NCBI GenBank assembly: GCA_002298885.1
Contig: DBMK01000046.1
Span: 1-5,842, forward strand
Reading direction: 5' to 3'
DNA from: Anaerolineaceae bacterium UBA700
GTDB lineage: Bacteria; Chloroflexota; Anaerolineae; Anaerolineales; Anaerolineaceae
DNA: 5,842 nucleotides
Positions 1 through 5,826 of the stretch are shown here, in pieces. Positions within the stretch are counted from its first letter, which is position 1. Each line of letters opens with the position of its first letter. Under the pieces are notes generated by a model. It saw nothing but the letters and a program-made list of their open reading frames with translations. It did no database searches and was not told the origin of the DNA. Made by a program: the position numbers and the translations under genes.

Positions 1-19
1 TGGACAGCGTGACTGTCCA
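1..19. repeat. Perfect 7-bp inverted repeat at the left edge
   Basis: TGGACAG (1-7) and CTGTCCA (13-19) are exact reverse complements separated by a 5-nt loop, CGTGA. The arms may continue beyond the window. No T-run follows on the + strand (the next bases are AAACCGCC), so it does not look like a + strand terminator. It could be a terminator for an unseen gene, an operator, or chance. The repeat itself is plain in the sequence; its function is unknown. Confidence 0.5.
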
Positions 20-29
20 AAACCGCCTC

Positions 30-85
30 TTTATCATTTAACGATTAGAATAATTTAAATATTTATCATAAATCCGATAATTATT
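30..85. repeat. AT-rich repeat cluster upstream of tal (possible operator or UP-type region)
   Basis: Several short repeats overlap here. TTTATCAT occurs at 30-37 and again at 62-69, so the copies start 32 bp apart, about three helical turns. ATTTAT (61-66) and ATAAAT (68-73) form a palindrome around C67. AATAATT (49-55) and AATTATT (79-85) are inverted across 23 bp, and ATTTAAAT (53-60) is self-complementary. The block lies upstream of the best -10 candidate for tal, where regulator sites or AT-rich UP-type elements are often found. AT-rich DNA yields such matches easily, so a binding site is only inferred. Confidence 0.35.
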
Positions 86-119
86 AGCTGTTTTTAAGGC
101 ATTTGGCGCCTACAGGCTC

Positions 120-125
120 TATACT
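120..125 (+). promoter_or_regulatory. Candidate -10 element for the tal-HAD-zwf cluster
   Basis: TATACT matches the bacterial sigma-A -10 consensus at five of six positions and lies about 70 bp before the tal start. The sequence 16-19 bp upstream (around 95-103) has no good -35 match; TTGGCG at 103-108 is too close, leaving only an 11-bp spacer. Other five-of-six hexamers, TAGAAT (46-51) and GATAAT (76-81), also lack good -35 partners. A promoter is expected somewhere in this leader, but its exact position is uncertain. Confidence 0.3.
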
Positions 126-150
126 CATAACGTGGTTATTAACGTCTGCT

Positions 151-174
151 GCTGAGTGGAATCGAGCCCTCAGC
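151..174 (+). other. Small stem-loop just upstream of the tal ribosome binding site
   Basis: GCTGAG (151-156) pairs perfectly with CTCAGC (169-174) around a 12-nt loop. It ends about 5 nt before the Shine-Dalgarno sequence at 179-185, so in the transcript it would be a short hairpin next to the ribosome landing site. Six pairs with a long loop make a modest structure, and a regulatory role is not shown. Confidence 0.25.
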
Positions 175-178
175 CAGA

Positions 179-185
179 AAGGTGA
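179..185 (+). promoter_or_regulatory. Shine-Dalgarno site that decides the tal start
   Basis: AAAGGTGAT at 178-186 contains AGGTGA, complementary to the 3' end of 16S rRNA (anti-SD CCTCC and the flanking bases), and sits about 7-8 nt before the ATG at 194. The alternative GTG start at 182 lies inside this sequence and has no upstream SD of its own, so ATG 194 is the better start. Confidence 0.7.
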
Positions 186-193
186 TTAAAAAA

Positions 194-1339
194 ATGAAGG
201 AAAATCCTTTACGCAAACTTGAAAGTTACGGCCAAAGCATCTGGATGGATTTCATCAGCCGTGACTCGCTCGATTCGGGCGAGCTTAAGCGATTCATCGA
301 AGAAGATGGGGTCAGCGGCGTCACCTCCAATCCATCCATTTTTGAGAAAGCCATCACCGCCGGTCACGATTACGACGAAGCCATCCACCGATTGGCCCTG
401 GACGGCCGTGATGCCGTCGAAATCTACCAGAATCTGACCGTTGAGGATATCCAGCGCACCGCCGACTTATTCCGCCCGATGTATGACAGGCTGGAAGGTA
501 AGGACGGATTCGTCAGCCTGGAAGTCTCGCCCCACCTGGCGCACGACACCAACGGCACGATTGCCGAAGCGCGCCTGTTGTGGGCCAGGGTCGGCCGGCC
601 GAACCTGTTTATCAAAGTCCCGGCGACCCGAGAGGGCCTACCGGCGATCCGTCAATTGATTTCCGAGGGCATCAACGTCAACATTACCCTTCTCTTCGGG
701 CTGCCGCGCTATCGCGAAGTGGCGGAAGCCTACCTGTCCGGGTTAGAGGCCCTGGCTGCTCGCGGCCGTCCATTGGATCGGGTGGCATCGGTCGCCAGTT
801 TCTTCCTCAGCCGCATCGACACACTGGTGGATCCAATTCTCGAAAAGCTGCAAACCCAGGACGACGCACCCGCCAAAACAGCCAACAGCCTGCACGGCCT
901 GGTCGCTATAATGAGTGCCAGGGTGGCCTACGACATCTACCAGAAGGTATTCAACAGCGAGCGTTTCCAAAAGCTGGCCCAGAAAGGCGCACGCACCCAG
1001 CGCCTGCTGTGGGCAAGCACCAGCACCAAAAACCCGCAATACAGCGACGTGAAATATGTGGAGGCTTTGATCGCGCCACTGACCATCGACACCCTGCCAG
1101 TCGAGACCATTATCGCTTACCGCGACCACGGGAAACCTGTCCGCGACTCGCTGCTCGTCGACCCGGATGACTCCTGCCGGGTGCGTGAACGCCTGGCGGA
1201 AACCGGCATCGACCTGGACAATGTGACCCAGCAGCTTGAGGACGAAGGCGTCGAGAAATTTAATAAAGCATACGATCAGCTCATTGCCGCCCTTACCGAA
1301 AAACGCCGCCAGGTTCTTGCCGAGCCCGCCCATCGCTGA
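194..1339 (+). CDS. tal: Transaldolase (long-form Tal)
   Basis: Transaldolase moves a dihydroxyacetone unit between sugar phosphates (sedoheptulose 7-phosphate + glyceraldehyde 3-phosphate to erythrose 4-phosphate + fructose 6-phosphate) in the cytoplasmic pentose phosphate pathway. From ATG 194 the protein has 381 residues, normal for the long bacterial form and longer than the fructose-6-P-aldolase-like forms of about 215 residues. Numbered from that Met, it has QSIWMDFISR with the expected catalytic Asp19, GVTSNPSIFEKA (42-53), SLEVSP with Glu110, FIKVPAT with Schiff-base Lys141, NVNITLLF (161-168), ASFFLSRIDTLVD (201-213), LLWASTSTKNP (271-281) and IDTLPVETI (298-306). All core motifs look intact. 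An in-frame GTG at 182 would add four residues but overlaps the ribosome binding site. It stands first in a cluster with a HAD phosphatase and zwf. It is not fused to phosphoglucose isomerase, as tal is in some bacteria. Confidence 0.96.
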   Translation: MKENPLRKLESYGQSIWMDFISRDSLDSGELKRFIEEDGVSGVTSNPSIFEKAITAGHDYDEAIHRLALDGRDAVEIYQNLTVEDIQRTADLFRPMYDRLEGKDGFVSLEVSPHLAHDTNGTIAEARLLWARVGRPNLFIKVPATREGLPAIRQLISEGINVNITLLFGLPRYREVAEAYLSGLEALAARGRPLDRVASVASFFLSRIDTLVDPILEKLQTQDDAPAKTANSLHGLVAIMSARVAYDIYQKVFNSERFQKLAQKGARTQRLLWASTSTKNPQYSDVKYVEALIAPLTIDTLPVETIIAYRDHGKPVRDSLLVDPDDSCRVRERLAETGIDLDNVTQQLEDEGVEKFNKAYDQLIAALTEKRRQVLAEPAHR

Positions 1340-1341
1340 TC

Positions 1342-1367
1342 GACTGACTGATTGACTGACCGACTGA
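1342..1367 (+). repeat. Degenerate (GACT)n tetranucleotide microsatellite
   Basis: Immediately after the tal stop there are about 6.5 units of a 4-bp repeat: GACT, GACT, GATT, GACT, GACC, GACT, GA. Two units carry a T or C substitution. Because 4 is not a multiple of 3, the tract puts TGA stops in all three forward frames (for example 1345, 1349 and 1353). It fills half of the short gap before the HAD gene and lies about 14 nt before that gene's ribosome binding site. It may have arisen by replication slippage. Confidence 0.75.
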
Positions 1368-1380
1368 AAAACTTGCCAAC

Positions 1381-1387
1381 AAGGAGG
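1381..1387 (+). promoter_or_regulatory. Strong Shine-Dalgarno site of the HAD gene
   Basis: AAGGAGG lies 5 nt before ATG 1393. It is an essentially perfect match to the 16S anti-SD and much stronger than the site before zwf, so efficient translation of the HAD gene is expected. Confidence 0.8.
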
Positions 1388-1392
1388 GAATT

Positions 1393-2040
1393 ATGACCAC
1401 AACTGCAGCACCCATCAAAGCGCTGTTCCTCGATATCGGGGGCGTCTTGCTGACCAATGGCTGGGACCGGGCGGCCCGCCGCCGGGCGGCGGAGATTTTC
1501 CACCTGGACTATGACGAGATGAACGAGCGCCACCACTTGACCTTCGATACGTACGAGTTGGGGAAATTAACCCTTGACGAGTATTTACACCGGGTCATTT
1601 TCAATGAAAAACGATCGTTCACACTGGATGAATTCAAAGCCTTCATGTACTCTACAACGCAAGCATATCCGGATATGATCAGCCTGATCGAGGAACTGAA
1701 ACATCGCTACCACTTGAAGATCGCTGCCGTCAGTAACGAAGGCCGCGAGCTGACCATCGTGCGCATCAATAAGTTTTACCTGGGCAAGATCATCGATTTC
1801 TTCATCGTGTCCAGTTTCGTCCACTTCCGCAAACCGGATGCTGAAATATACCGGCAGGCTTCGGACATCGCCCAGGTGCCGCTGGAGCAGGTCATTTACA
1901 TCGACGACCGCCCCTTGTTCGTCGAAGTAGCGCGCGGCCTGGGTTTCCGCAGCATCCGCCACGTCAGTTACGAAACGACGAAAGCTGCCCTGGCCGAAGC
2001 CGGCCTGATCGTGGCTCAAGATGGCGTTCCAACTCGCTGA
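1393..2040 (+). CDS. HAD-superfamily hydrolase, YihX-like sugar-phosphate phosphatase
   Basis: A cytoplasmic HAD-fold phosphatase of 215 residues, full length for the subfamily. The four HAD motifs are visible: motif I LFLDIGGVLL with nucleophile Asp14, motif II AAVSNEG with Ser114, motif III FRKPDAEIY with Lys147, and motif IV VIYIDDRP with Asp171/Asp172. Residues of about 20-100 between motifs I and II would form a helical C1 cap. The usual second Asp of motif I (DxD) is Gly16. The same D-x-G pattern occurs in E. coli YihX, a glucose-1-phosphate phosphatase, and the ELGKLTLDEY and RKPDAEIY segments resemble that family too. The start is fixed by a strong Shine-Dalgarno site. The gene lies 53 bp after tal and 6 bp before zwf, so co-transcription with pentose phosphate genes is likely. 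A sugar-phosphate substrate is inferred from family and context; the fold is secure, the substrate is not. Confidence 0.9.
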   Translation: MTTTAAPIKALFLDIGGVLLTNGWDRAARRRAAEIFHLDYDEMNERHHLTFDTYELGKLTLDEYLHRVIFNEKRSFTLDEFKAFMYSTTQAYPDMISLIEELKHRYHLKIAAVSNEGRELTIVRINKFYLGKIIDFFIVSSFVHFRKPDAEIYRQASDIAQVPLEQVIYIDDRPLFVEVARGLGFRSIRHVSYETTKAALAEAGLIVAQDGVPTR

Positions 2041-2046
2041 GGCAGT

Positions 2047-3579
2047 ATGAGCAAATCCAACCATACCGTCCCGGCTACAATCGTAGTTATTTTTGGAGTA
2101 ATGGGCGACCTCACCTGGCGCAAATTGGCGCCGGCCCTTTACAACCTGCACTTCGAGAACATCCTCCCGGAACACTTCGCCTTGATCGGTCTTGACCGCA
2201 AGACCATGCCCCTGGATGAACTGCGCCAGCACCTGCGTGACGGCATCGACCAATTTTCACGCCGCGGCAAGACTCAGGACGAGCTGTGGGGCCAAATTTC
2301 GGCCAACCTTTCCTTCATCGGCGGCGATTTTGCCGACCAGACGACTTATACCCAACTGGCAAACGCCTTGAAAGCCCAGGAAAAGGCGTGGGGGGAAAAA
2401 GCCGATTACGTCTTTTACCTGGCGACGCCTCCGCAAGCCATGGAGGCGATTGTATCCGGGCTGGGCAAAGCCGGCCTGGCCCAGTTCCGGCAGCGCTCGC
2501 GCATCGTGGTCGAAAAGCCGTTCGGCCGTGACCTGGCCTCGGCCAGCGAGCTCAACCGCATGCTCACCGGAGTCTTCGATGAATCCCAGGTATACCGCAT
2601 CGATCATTATCTCGGCAAGGAGACCGTCCAGAATATTCTGGCCTTCCGCTTTGCAAACGCCCTGTTCGAGCCGATCTGGGACCGACGGTACATCGACCAC
2701 GTGCAGATTACCGTAGCCGAAACGGTGGGCGTGGAACACCGCGGACCGTATTACGACCATGCGGGAGCTTTGCGCGATATGATCCAGAACCACCTGCTGC
2801 AAATCCTGACCATGATCGCCATGGAGCCAATGGTCTCTTTTGACGCCAACGAGATCCGCAACAAGAAAGTGGACGTCCTGCGCGCCATCCGCCCCATCAC
2901 CGAAGAGCACGTCAACCGCGTTGCCGTGCGCGGCCAATACGACTCGGGCTGGATGCAGGGCCAATTCGTCCCCGCCTATCGCTCCGAGACCGGCTGTGCC
3001 GAGGATTCGCCCACCGAAACCTTTGCCGCCATCAAGCTGTTCGTGGATAACTGGCGCTGGCAGGACGTGCCTTTCTACCTGCGCACCGGCAAGCGCCTGC
3101 GTTCGCGCGTTTCCGAAGTGGCCATCCAGTTCCGCCCGGTGCCGCACCAATCCTTCCCCACGTCAGCCGCAGTCGGCTGGCAGCCGAATAGCCTGATGCT
3201 GCACATCCAGCCAGAGGAGGGCATCGTGCTGCGCTTCCAGGCCAAGCAGCCCGGGGCGACCTTGCGCCTGAGCCCGGTAGACATGCATTTCTCTTATAAA
3301 GAAACATACAAGATGGAGTCGCCCGAGGCATACGAGACCCTTCTGGCAGACGTGATGCTGGCAGATGCGACCTTGTTCATGCGCGACGACCAGGTGGAAG
3401 CCTCCTGGTCGCTCATCGAGCCGATTCTCAATGCCTGGGAGGGCACCATCCCGGTCGATTTTCCCAACTACCAGGCCGGCACCTGGGGTCCCGAAGCCGC
3501 CGAGGTCCTCATCGCCCAGGATGGCCGGAGCTGGATGCAGCCCGTCGTACAAGAGGAAAAAGAGCCTTCCCAAACATAA
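2047..3579 (+). CDS. zwf: Glucose-6-phosphate 1-dehydrogenase
   Basis: Oxidises glucose 6-phosphate to 6-phosphogluconolactone, reducing NADP+ (or NAD+), as the entry step of the oxidative pentose phosphate pathway in the cytoplasm. The protein has 510 residues, normal for the family. It has an N-terminal Rossmann motif IFGVMGDLTWRKL (15-27), EKPFG (156-160), the signature RIDHYLGKETVQN (184-196) with substrate-binding His187 and Lys191, RDMIQNHLLQ (243-252) with the expected catalytic His249, and LRTGKRL (345-351) in the C-terminal substrate-binding domain. The common GASGDL is GVMGDL here, and Trp24 stands where Lys, Arg or Gln is often found; the essential Gly and Asp are kept. The ATG is 6 bp after the HAD stop in the same reading frame, with a short GAGG (2039-2042) overlapping that stop, so translational coupling is plausible. 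No pgl, gnd or opcA gene is seen next to it. Confidence 0.98.
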   Translation: MSKSNHTVPATIVVIFGVMGDLTWRKLAPALYNLHFENILPEHFALIGLDRKTMPLDELRQHLRDGIDQFSRRGKTQDELWGQISANLSFIGGDFADQTTYTQLANALKAQEKAWGEKADYVFYLATPPQAMEAIVSGLGKAGLAQFRQRSRIVVEKPFGRDLASASELNRMLTGVFDESQVYRIDHYLGKETVQNILAFRFANALFEPIWDRRYIDHVQITVAETVGVEHRGPYYDHAGALRDMIQNHLLQILTMIAMEPMVSFDANEIRNKKVDVLRAIRPITEEHVNRVAVRGQYDSGWMQGQFVPAYRSETGCAEDSPTETFAAIKLFVDNWRWQDVPFYLRTGKRLRSRVSEVAIQFRPVPHQSFPTSAAVGWQPNSLMLHIQPEEGIVLRFQAKQPGATLRLSPVDMHFSYKETYKMESPEAYETLLADVMLADATLFMRDDQVEASWSLIEPILNAWEGTIPVDFPNYQAGTWGPEAAEVLIAQDGRSWMQPVVQEEKEPSQT

Positions 3580-3626
3580 AATGAATTGACCCATCCCAGG
3601 ATTCGTAACAAGGGGCTGAATCTGGC

Positions 3627-3632
3627 TATAAT
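3627..3632 (+). promoter_or_regulatory. Candidate -10 element for the membrane glycosyltransferase gene
   Basis: TATAAT is a perfect -10 consensus hexamer, within GGCTATAATGG, about 94 bp before the start codon. At 17-19 bp spacing the upstream bases (3602-3609, TTCGTAAC) are a poor -35 match, though beginning with TT. A start site near 3639 would give a leader of about 85 nt containing the inverted repeat at 3676-3709. This would make the glycosyltransferase independent of the zwf transcript. The call rests on one hexamer. Confidence 0.5.
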
Positions 3633-3675
3633 GGAATAAATTTACACCCGCCAAATAATAAACGGGGGCAATCGA

Positions 3676-3709
3676 TAATGGTCCAAAGTTGGATTTATTT
3701 GGACTATTA
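3676..3709 (+). promoter_or_regulatory. Strong inverted repeat / RNA hairpin in the glycosyltransferase leader
   Basis: Bases 3676-3687 (TAATGGTCCAAA) pair with 3698-3709 (TTTGGACTATTA) to give a 12-bp stem with one G-U pair (3680 with 3705) and a 10-nt loop. It ends 16 nt before ATG 3726. The loop holds a further TTGGA (3689-3693), exactly 10 bp from the TTGGA in the right arm (3699-3703), one helical turn. No T-run follows on either strand, so it is not a standard intrinsic terminator. A DNA operator or a 5'-leader structure controlling translation both fit. The pairing is certain; the role is inferred. Confidence 0.55.
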
Positions 3710-3725
3710 AATCCTGTTCAAATTT

Positions 3726-5702
3726 ATGAGACTCTTTTCGTTCTTCATGGATGTAACTGCGATTCAAGAACCCAGAACAAAAAGCGCTGAAAAGGCTGTG
3801 CCTGTATGGCGCCGTCCCGGCGTAATCCTGGCCGTTGTGATTATCCTGGCCATGCTGATGGGCCTGAATTTGACGCCACAGTTTGGCCAATCGGTTGACG
3901 AACCGGCAAGAATTCGATATGCCGCACTCTCTCTGCAGGCTTATTCCGGAAAACTTGAAAATCCGCACGTTTTAGCAGATGAGAAAGGTGCTTTCTATGT
4001 CATGGCGGCGTATATTGGCGCCAATATCTTCCAGACGCTGATTCCCGGTTGGAAATTCATCGATGGTTGGCATTATATGAGTTTTCTGACCTTTCTCATG
4101 AGCGTCTTTTTTTTCTTCAGGCTTTGCCGGCGCCTGATCCGGCCAGGTCCGGCCCTGGCAGCGACCCTCATGTTTGGAAGCCAGCCTCTGTTATTGGGTC
4201 AAGCCTTTATGAACCCAAAAGATATCCCTTTCATGGCGTTTTTCTTGGGAAGCGTAACCCTTGGCCTGGAAATGGTGGATCACCAGTTGAGTCAAAAGGT
4301 GACTCCGCAAGCTGCAATCTCTTTTCGCCGCTGGCTAGCCGCTTTTCCTGGCCAGGCGGCGGGAATATGGAAATCTGTCTCGCATCGCAGACGGCGACTT
4401 TGGATTGGCCTGGTGTTGGCTTTGGTTGTTCTTGGAATAAGCTATATACCCATCCATTTGGGGTTGGCCTGGTTGATTGACCAGGCCTACCATGCTGACC
4501 CTTCTAGCGGATTGGGGCAGCTGTTCCAGCGGATCGCTCAGCACAATGGGCAGATACCGGTCGAGGCTTATATAGCAAAAGTTCAGACTTTGCATGCCTG
4601 GTTATCGGGATGGGTAGCAGCAGGCCTGGGGATCGCTCTATTCTGGTCGTTGATTTCTATATTTGCACTTCAGCCGGGAATCTGGATGGCTGGACTTTTT
4701 CTAGGGTTTGCCAGTGCCATTCGAACCCTGGGACCTGCCACCGGTTTGCTCGTAGTGGTCTATTTTCTGGTCAAAGCTGGCCGTAAAGCAGTCCCAGTCG
4801 TGCTGGAGTACCTGGGGATAGGCGCGTTGACCACCTATGTCTTCTGGCCATATCTTTGGAGCAATCCTATACAGAATTATCTGGCCTCATTCTCCGAGGC
4901 TGCCGACTTCCCCTGGACAGGCGATAACCTTTTTGGTGGAAAGTTATATCAAAATCCAATCTTACCCTCTGGCTACTTCACTACATTGTTCGGGATCCAA
5001 TTCACAGAGACGGCCTTGGCGCTTTTTTTGGTTGGCCTGGTTCTGACTGCAATTTTATTATGGAAGAAAAAAACATTGCGCCTGGACCTGTTCCTCCTGG
5101 GGGCATGGTTCGTCGCGCCAATCGCAGCGGCTCTTTTACTCCACTCTTCCGTTTACACTAATTTCCGCCAGTTCTTATTCGTGGTCCCCCCATTGTTCGT
5201 CATCGCCGGGTTCGCATGGCAGGCTATATGGGATCGATTACAGCATCGGGCGATCCTGTTTGCTCTGGTCACCGGGGTGGCGCTATTGCCGGCCCTTTAT
5301 TGGGACGTCCATCTCAATCCGTATCAATATACTTATTACAACAGCCTGGTTGGCGGGGTGACTGGCGCCTTCAACATTTACGAGGGTGATTATTGGCTTA
5401 CCAGCAGTAAAGAAGCAATTGAATATGTCAATCAAGTTGCTCCGCCCAATTCAACTGTCTATTTCTGGGAGGTCAGCTACACAGCCGAACCCTACGCCCG
5501 AGCCGATCTCAAACTGATTTCTTATTTAAAAGCGGTTCAATCGCCGGTTATTAAATCAGGTTACATGATAGTGTCGTGGATCCGTGTCAGTAATGAATCC
5601 ATCTTCCCCAATTCCCCAATTCTTTATCAGGTCAGGCGGGATGGAAATATCTTCGCGGTAGTAAAAAAGGTCGAACCGGGCGACCTCTTATCGGCTCAAT
5701 AA
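3726..5702 (+). CDS. GT-C membrane glycosyltransferase (PMT/ArnT, GT39-like)
   Basis: A 658-residue polytopic membrane protein. Enzymes of this fold transfer a sugar from a polyprenyl-phosphate donor to protein, lipid or glycan on the outer face of the membrane. After a short cytosolic N-terminus, TM1 (about 33-48) leads into a loop with QSVDEPARIRYA, whose Asp58-Glu59 fits the catalytic acidic pair of PMT/ArnT proteins. NPKDIPF (163-169) is also typical. Further hydrophobic segments lie at about 117-133, 142-158, 167-181, 225-248, 293-315, 318-349, 360-375, 428-446, 455-472, 481-500 and 509-525. A basic cytosolic loop (191-224, with Arg221-224) separates two blocks. The last 130 residues (YQYTYYNSLVGGV onward) look extracytoplasmic. 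An in-frame TAA at 3708 rules out an earlier start. ATG 3726 has no clear Shine-Dalgarno site, and ATG 3747 (Met8) is an alternative with none either. The base composition is AT-richer than in the zwf cluster. Donor and acceptor cannot be told from sequence. Confidence 0.85.
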   Translation: MRLFSFFMDVTAIQEPRTKSAEKAVPVWRRPGVILAVVIILAMLMGLNLTPQFGQSVDEPARIRYAALSLQAYSGKLENPHVLADEKGAFYVMAAYIGANIFQTLIPGWKFIDGWHYMSFLTFLMSVFFFFRLCRRLIRPGPALAATLMFGSQPLLLGQAFMNPKDIPFMAFFLGSVTLGLEMVDHQLSQKVTPQAAISFRRWLAAFPGQAAGIWKSVSHRRRRLWIGLVLALVVLGISYIPIHLGLAWLIDQAYHADPSSGLGQLFQRIAQHNGQIPVEAYIAKVQTLHAWLSGWVAAGLGIALFWSLISIFALQPGIWMAGLFLGFASAIRTLGPATGLLVVVYFLVKAGRKAVPVVLEYLGIGALTTYVFWPYLWSNPIQNYLASFSEAADFPWTGDNLFGGKLYQNPILPSGYFTTLFGIQFTETALALFLVGLVLTAILLWKKKTLRLDLFLLGAWFVAPIAAALLLHSSVYTNFRQFLFVVPPLFVIAGFAWQAIWDRLQHRAILFALVTGVALLPALYWDVHLNPYQYTYYNSLVGGVTGAFNIYEGDYWLTSSKEAIEYVNQVAPPNSTVYFWEVSYTAEPYARADLKLISYLKAVQSPVIKSGYMIVSWIRVSNESIFPNSPILYQVRRDGNIFAVVKKVEPGDLLSAQ

Positions 5703-5720
5703 CTTCGCCTGTATTCTTTT
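5677..5720 (+). terminator. Possible weak intrinsic terminator overlapping the glycosyltransferase 3' end
   Basis: CGGGCGA (5677-5683) can pair with TCGCCTG (5705-5711), seven pairs including one G-U, followed at once by TATTCTTTTT (5712-5720 and beyond). The GC-rich stem and T-rich tail fit an intrinsic terminator, but the 21-nt loop is long and the stem begins inside the coding sequence. It is the only terminator-like element seen after this gene. Confidence 0.35.
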
Positions 5721-5824
5721 TGATATATTTATTTATTTCTTAAACAATCGTAGGGGGTACGCGCTCTTCACACAGTTGCTCAGTGGTTAAATCTCAGTTT
5801 TTTCTGTATGAAATTTAATTCAAA
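5703..5824. other. AT-rich intergenic region between the glycosyltransferase and a convergent tRNA
   Basis: No convincing gene is seen in these 122 bp. The stretch includes a T-rich segment with TATTTATTTATTT-like repetition (about 5724-5740), a G5 run (5753-5757) flanked by CGTA and TACG, and a T6 run near 5798-5803. No U-rich hairpin could be recognised that would terminate the tRNA transcript coming from the right. Confidence 0.5.
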
Positions 5825-5826
5825 GG

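Noticed and set aside
182..193. GTG at 182 as the tal start codon
   Set aside because: It lies inside the Shine-Dalgarno sequence that serves ATG 194 and has no upstream site of its own.
580..1170. A 196-codon + strand frame inside tal
   Set aside because: It is an out-of-frame reading of a clear transaldolase gene, rich in Arg, Pro and Gly, with no family resemblance.
1340..1380. The GACT tract as a CRISPR-like or IS-end repeat
   Set aside because: It has a simple 4-bp period with no spacers, no long terminal repeats and no transposase or cas gene nearby.
3586..3632. TTGACC (3586-3591) as the -35 partner of TATAAT (3627-3632)
   Set aside because: The spacer would be 35 bp, about twice the workable distance.
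743..3654. Long antisense open frames opposite tal, HAD and zwf (up to about 297 codons)
   Set aside because: They mirror strongly supported genes, have no recognisable domains or good ribosome binding sites, and long antisense frames are expected opposite GC-rich coding DNA.
3647..3666. CCCG/CGGG stem-loop in the glycosyltransferase leader
   Set aside because: Only four pairs around a 12-nt loop, well within chance.
3676..3720. The inverted repeat as an intrinsic terminator of the zwf transcript
   Set aside because: The stem is AT-rich at its base and is not followed by a T-run in either direction.
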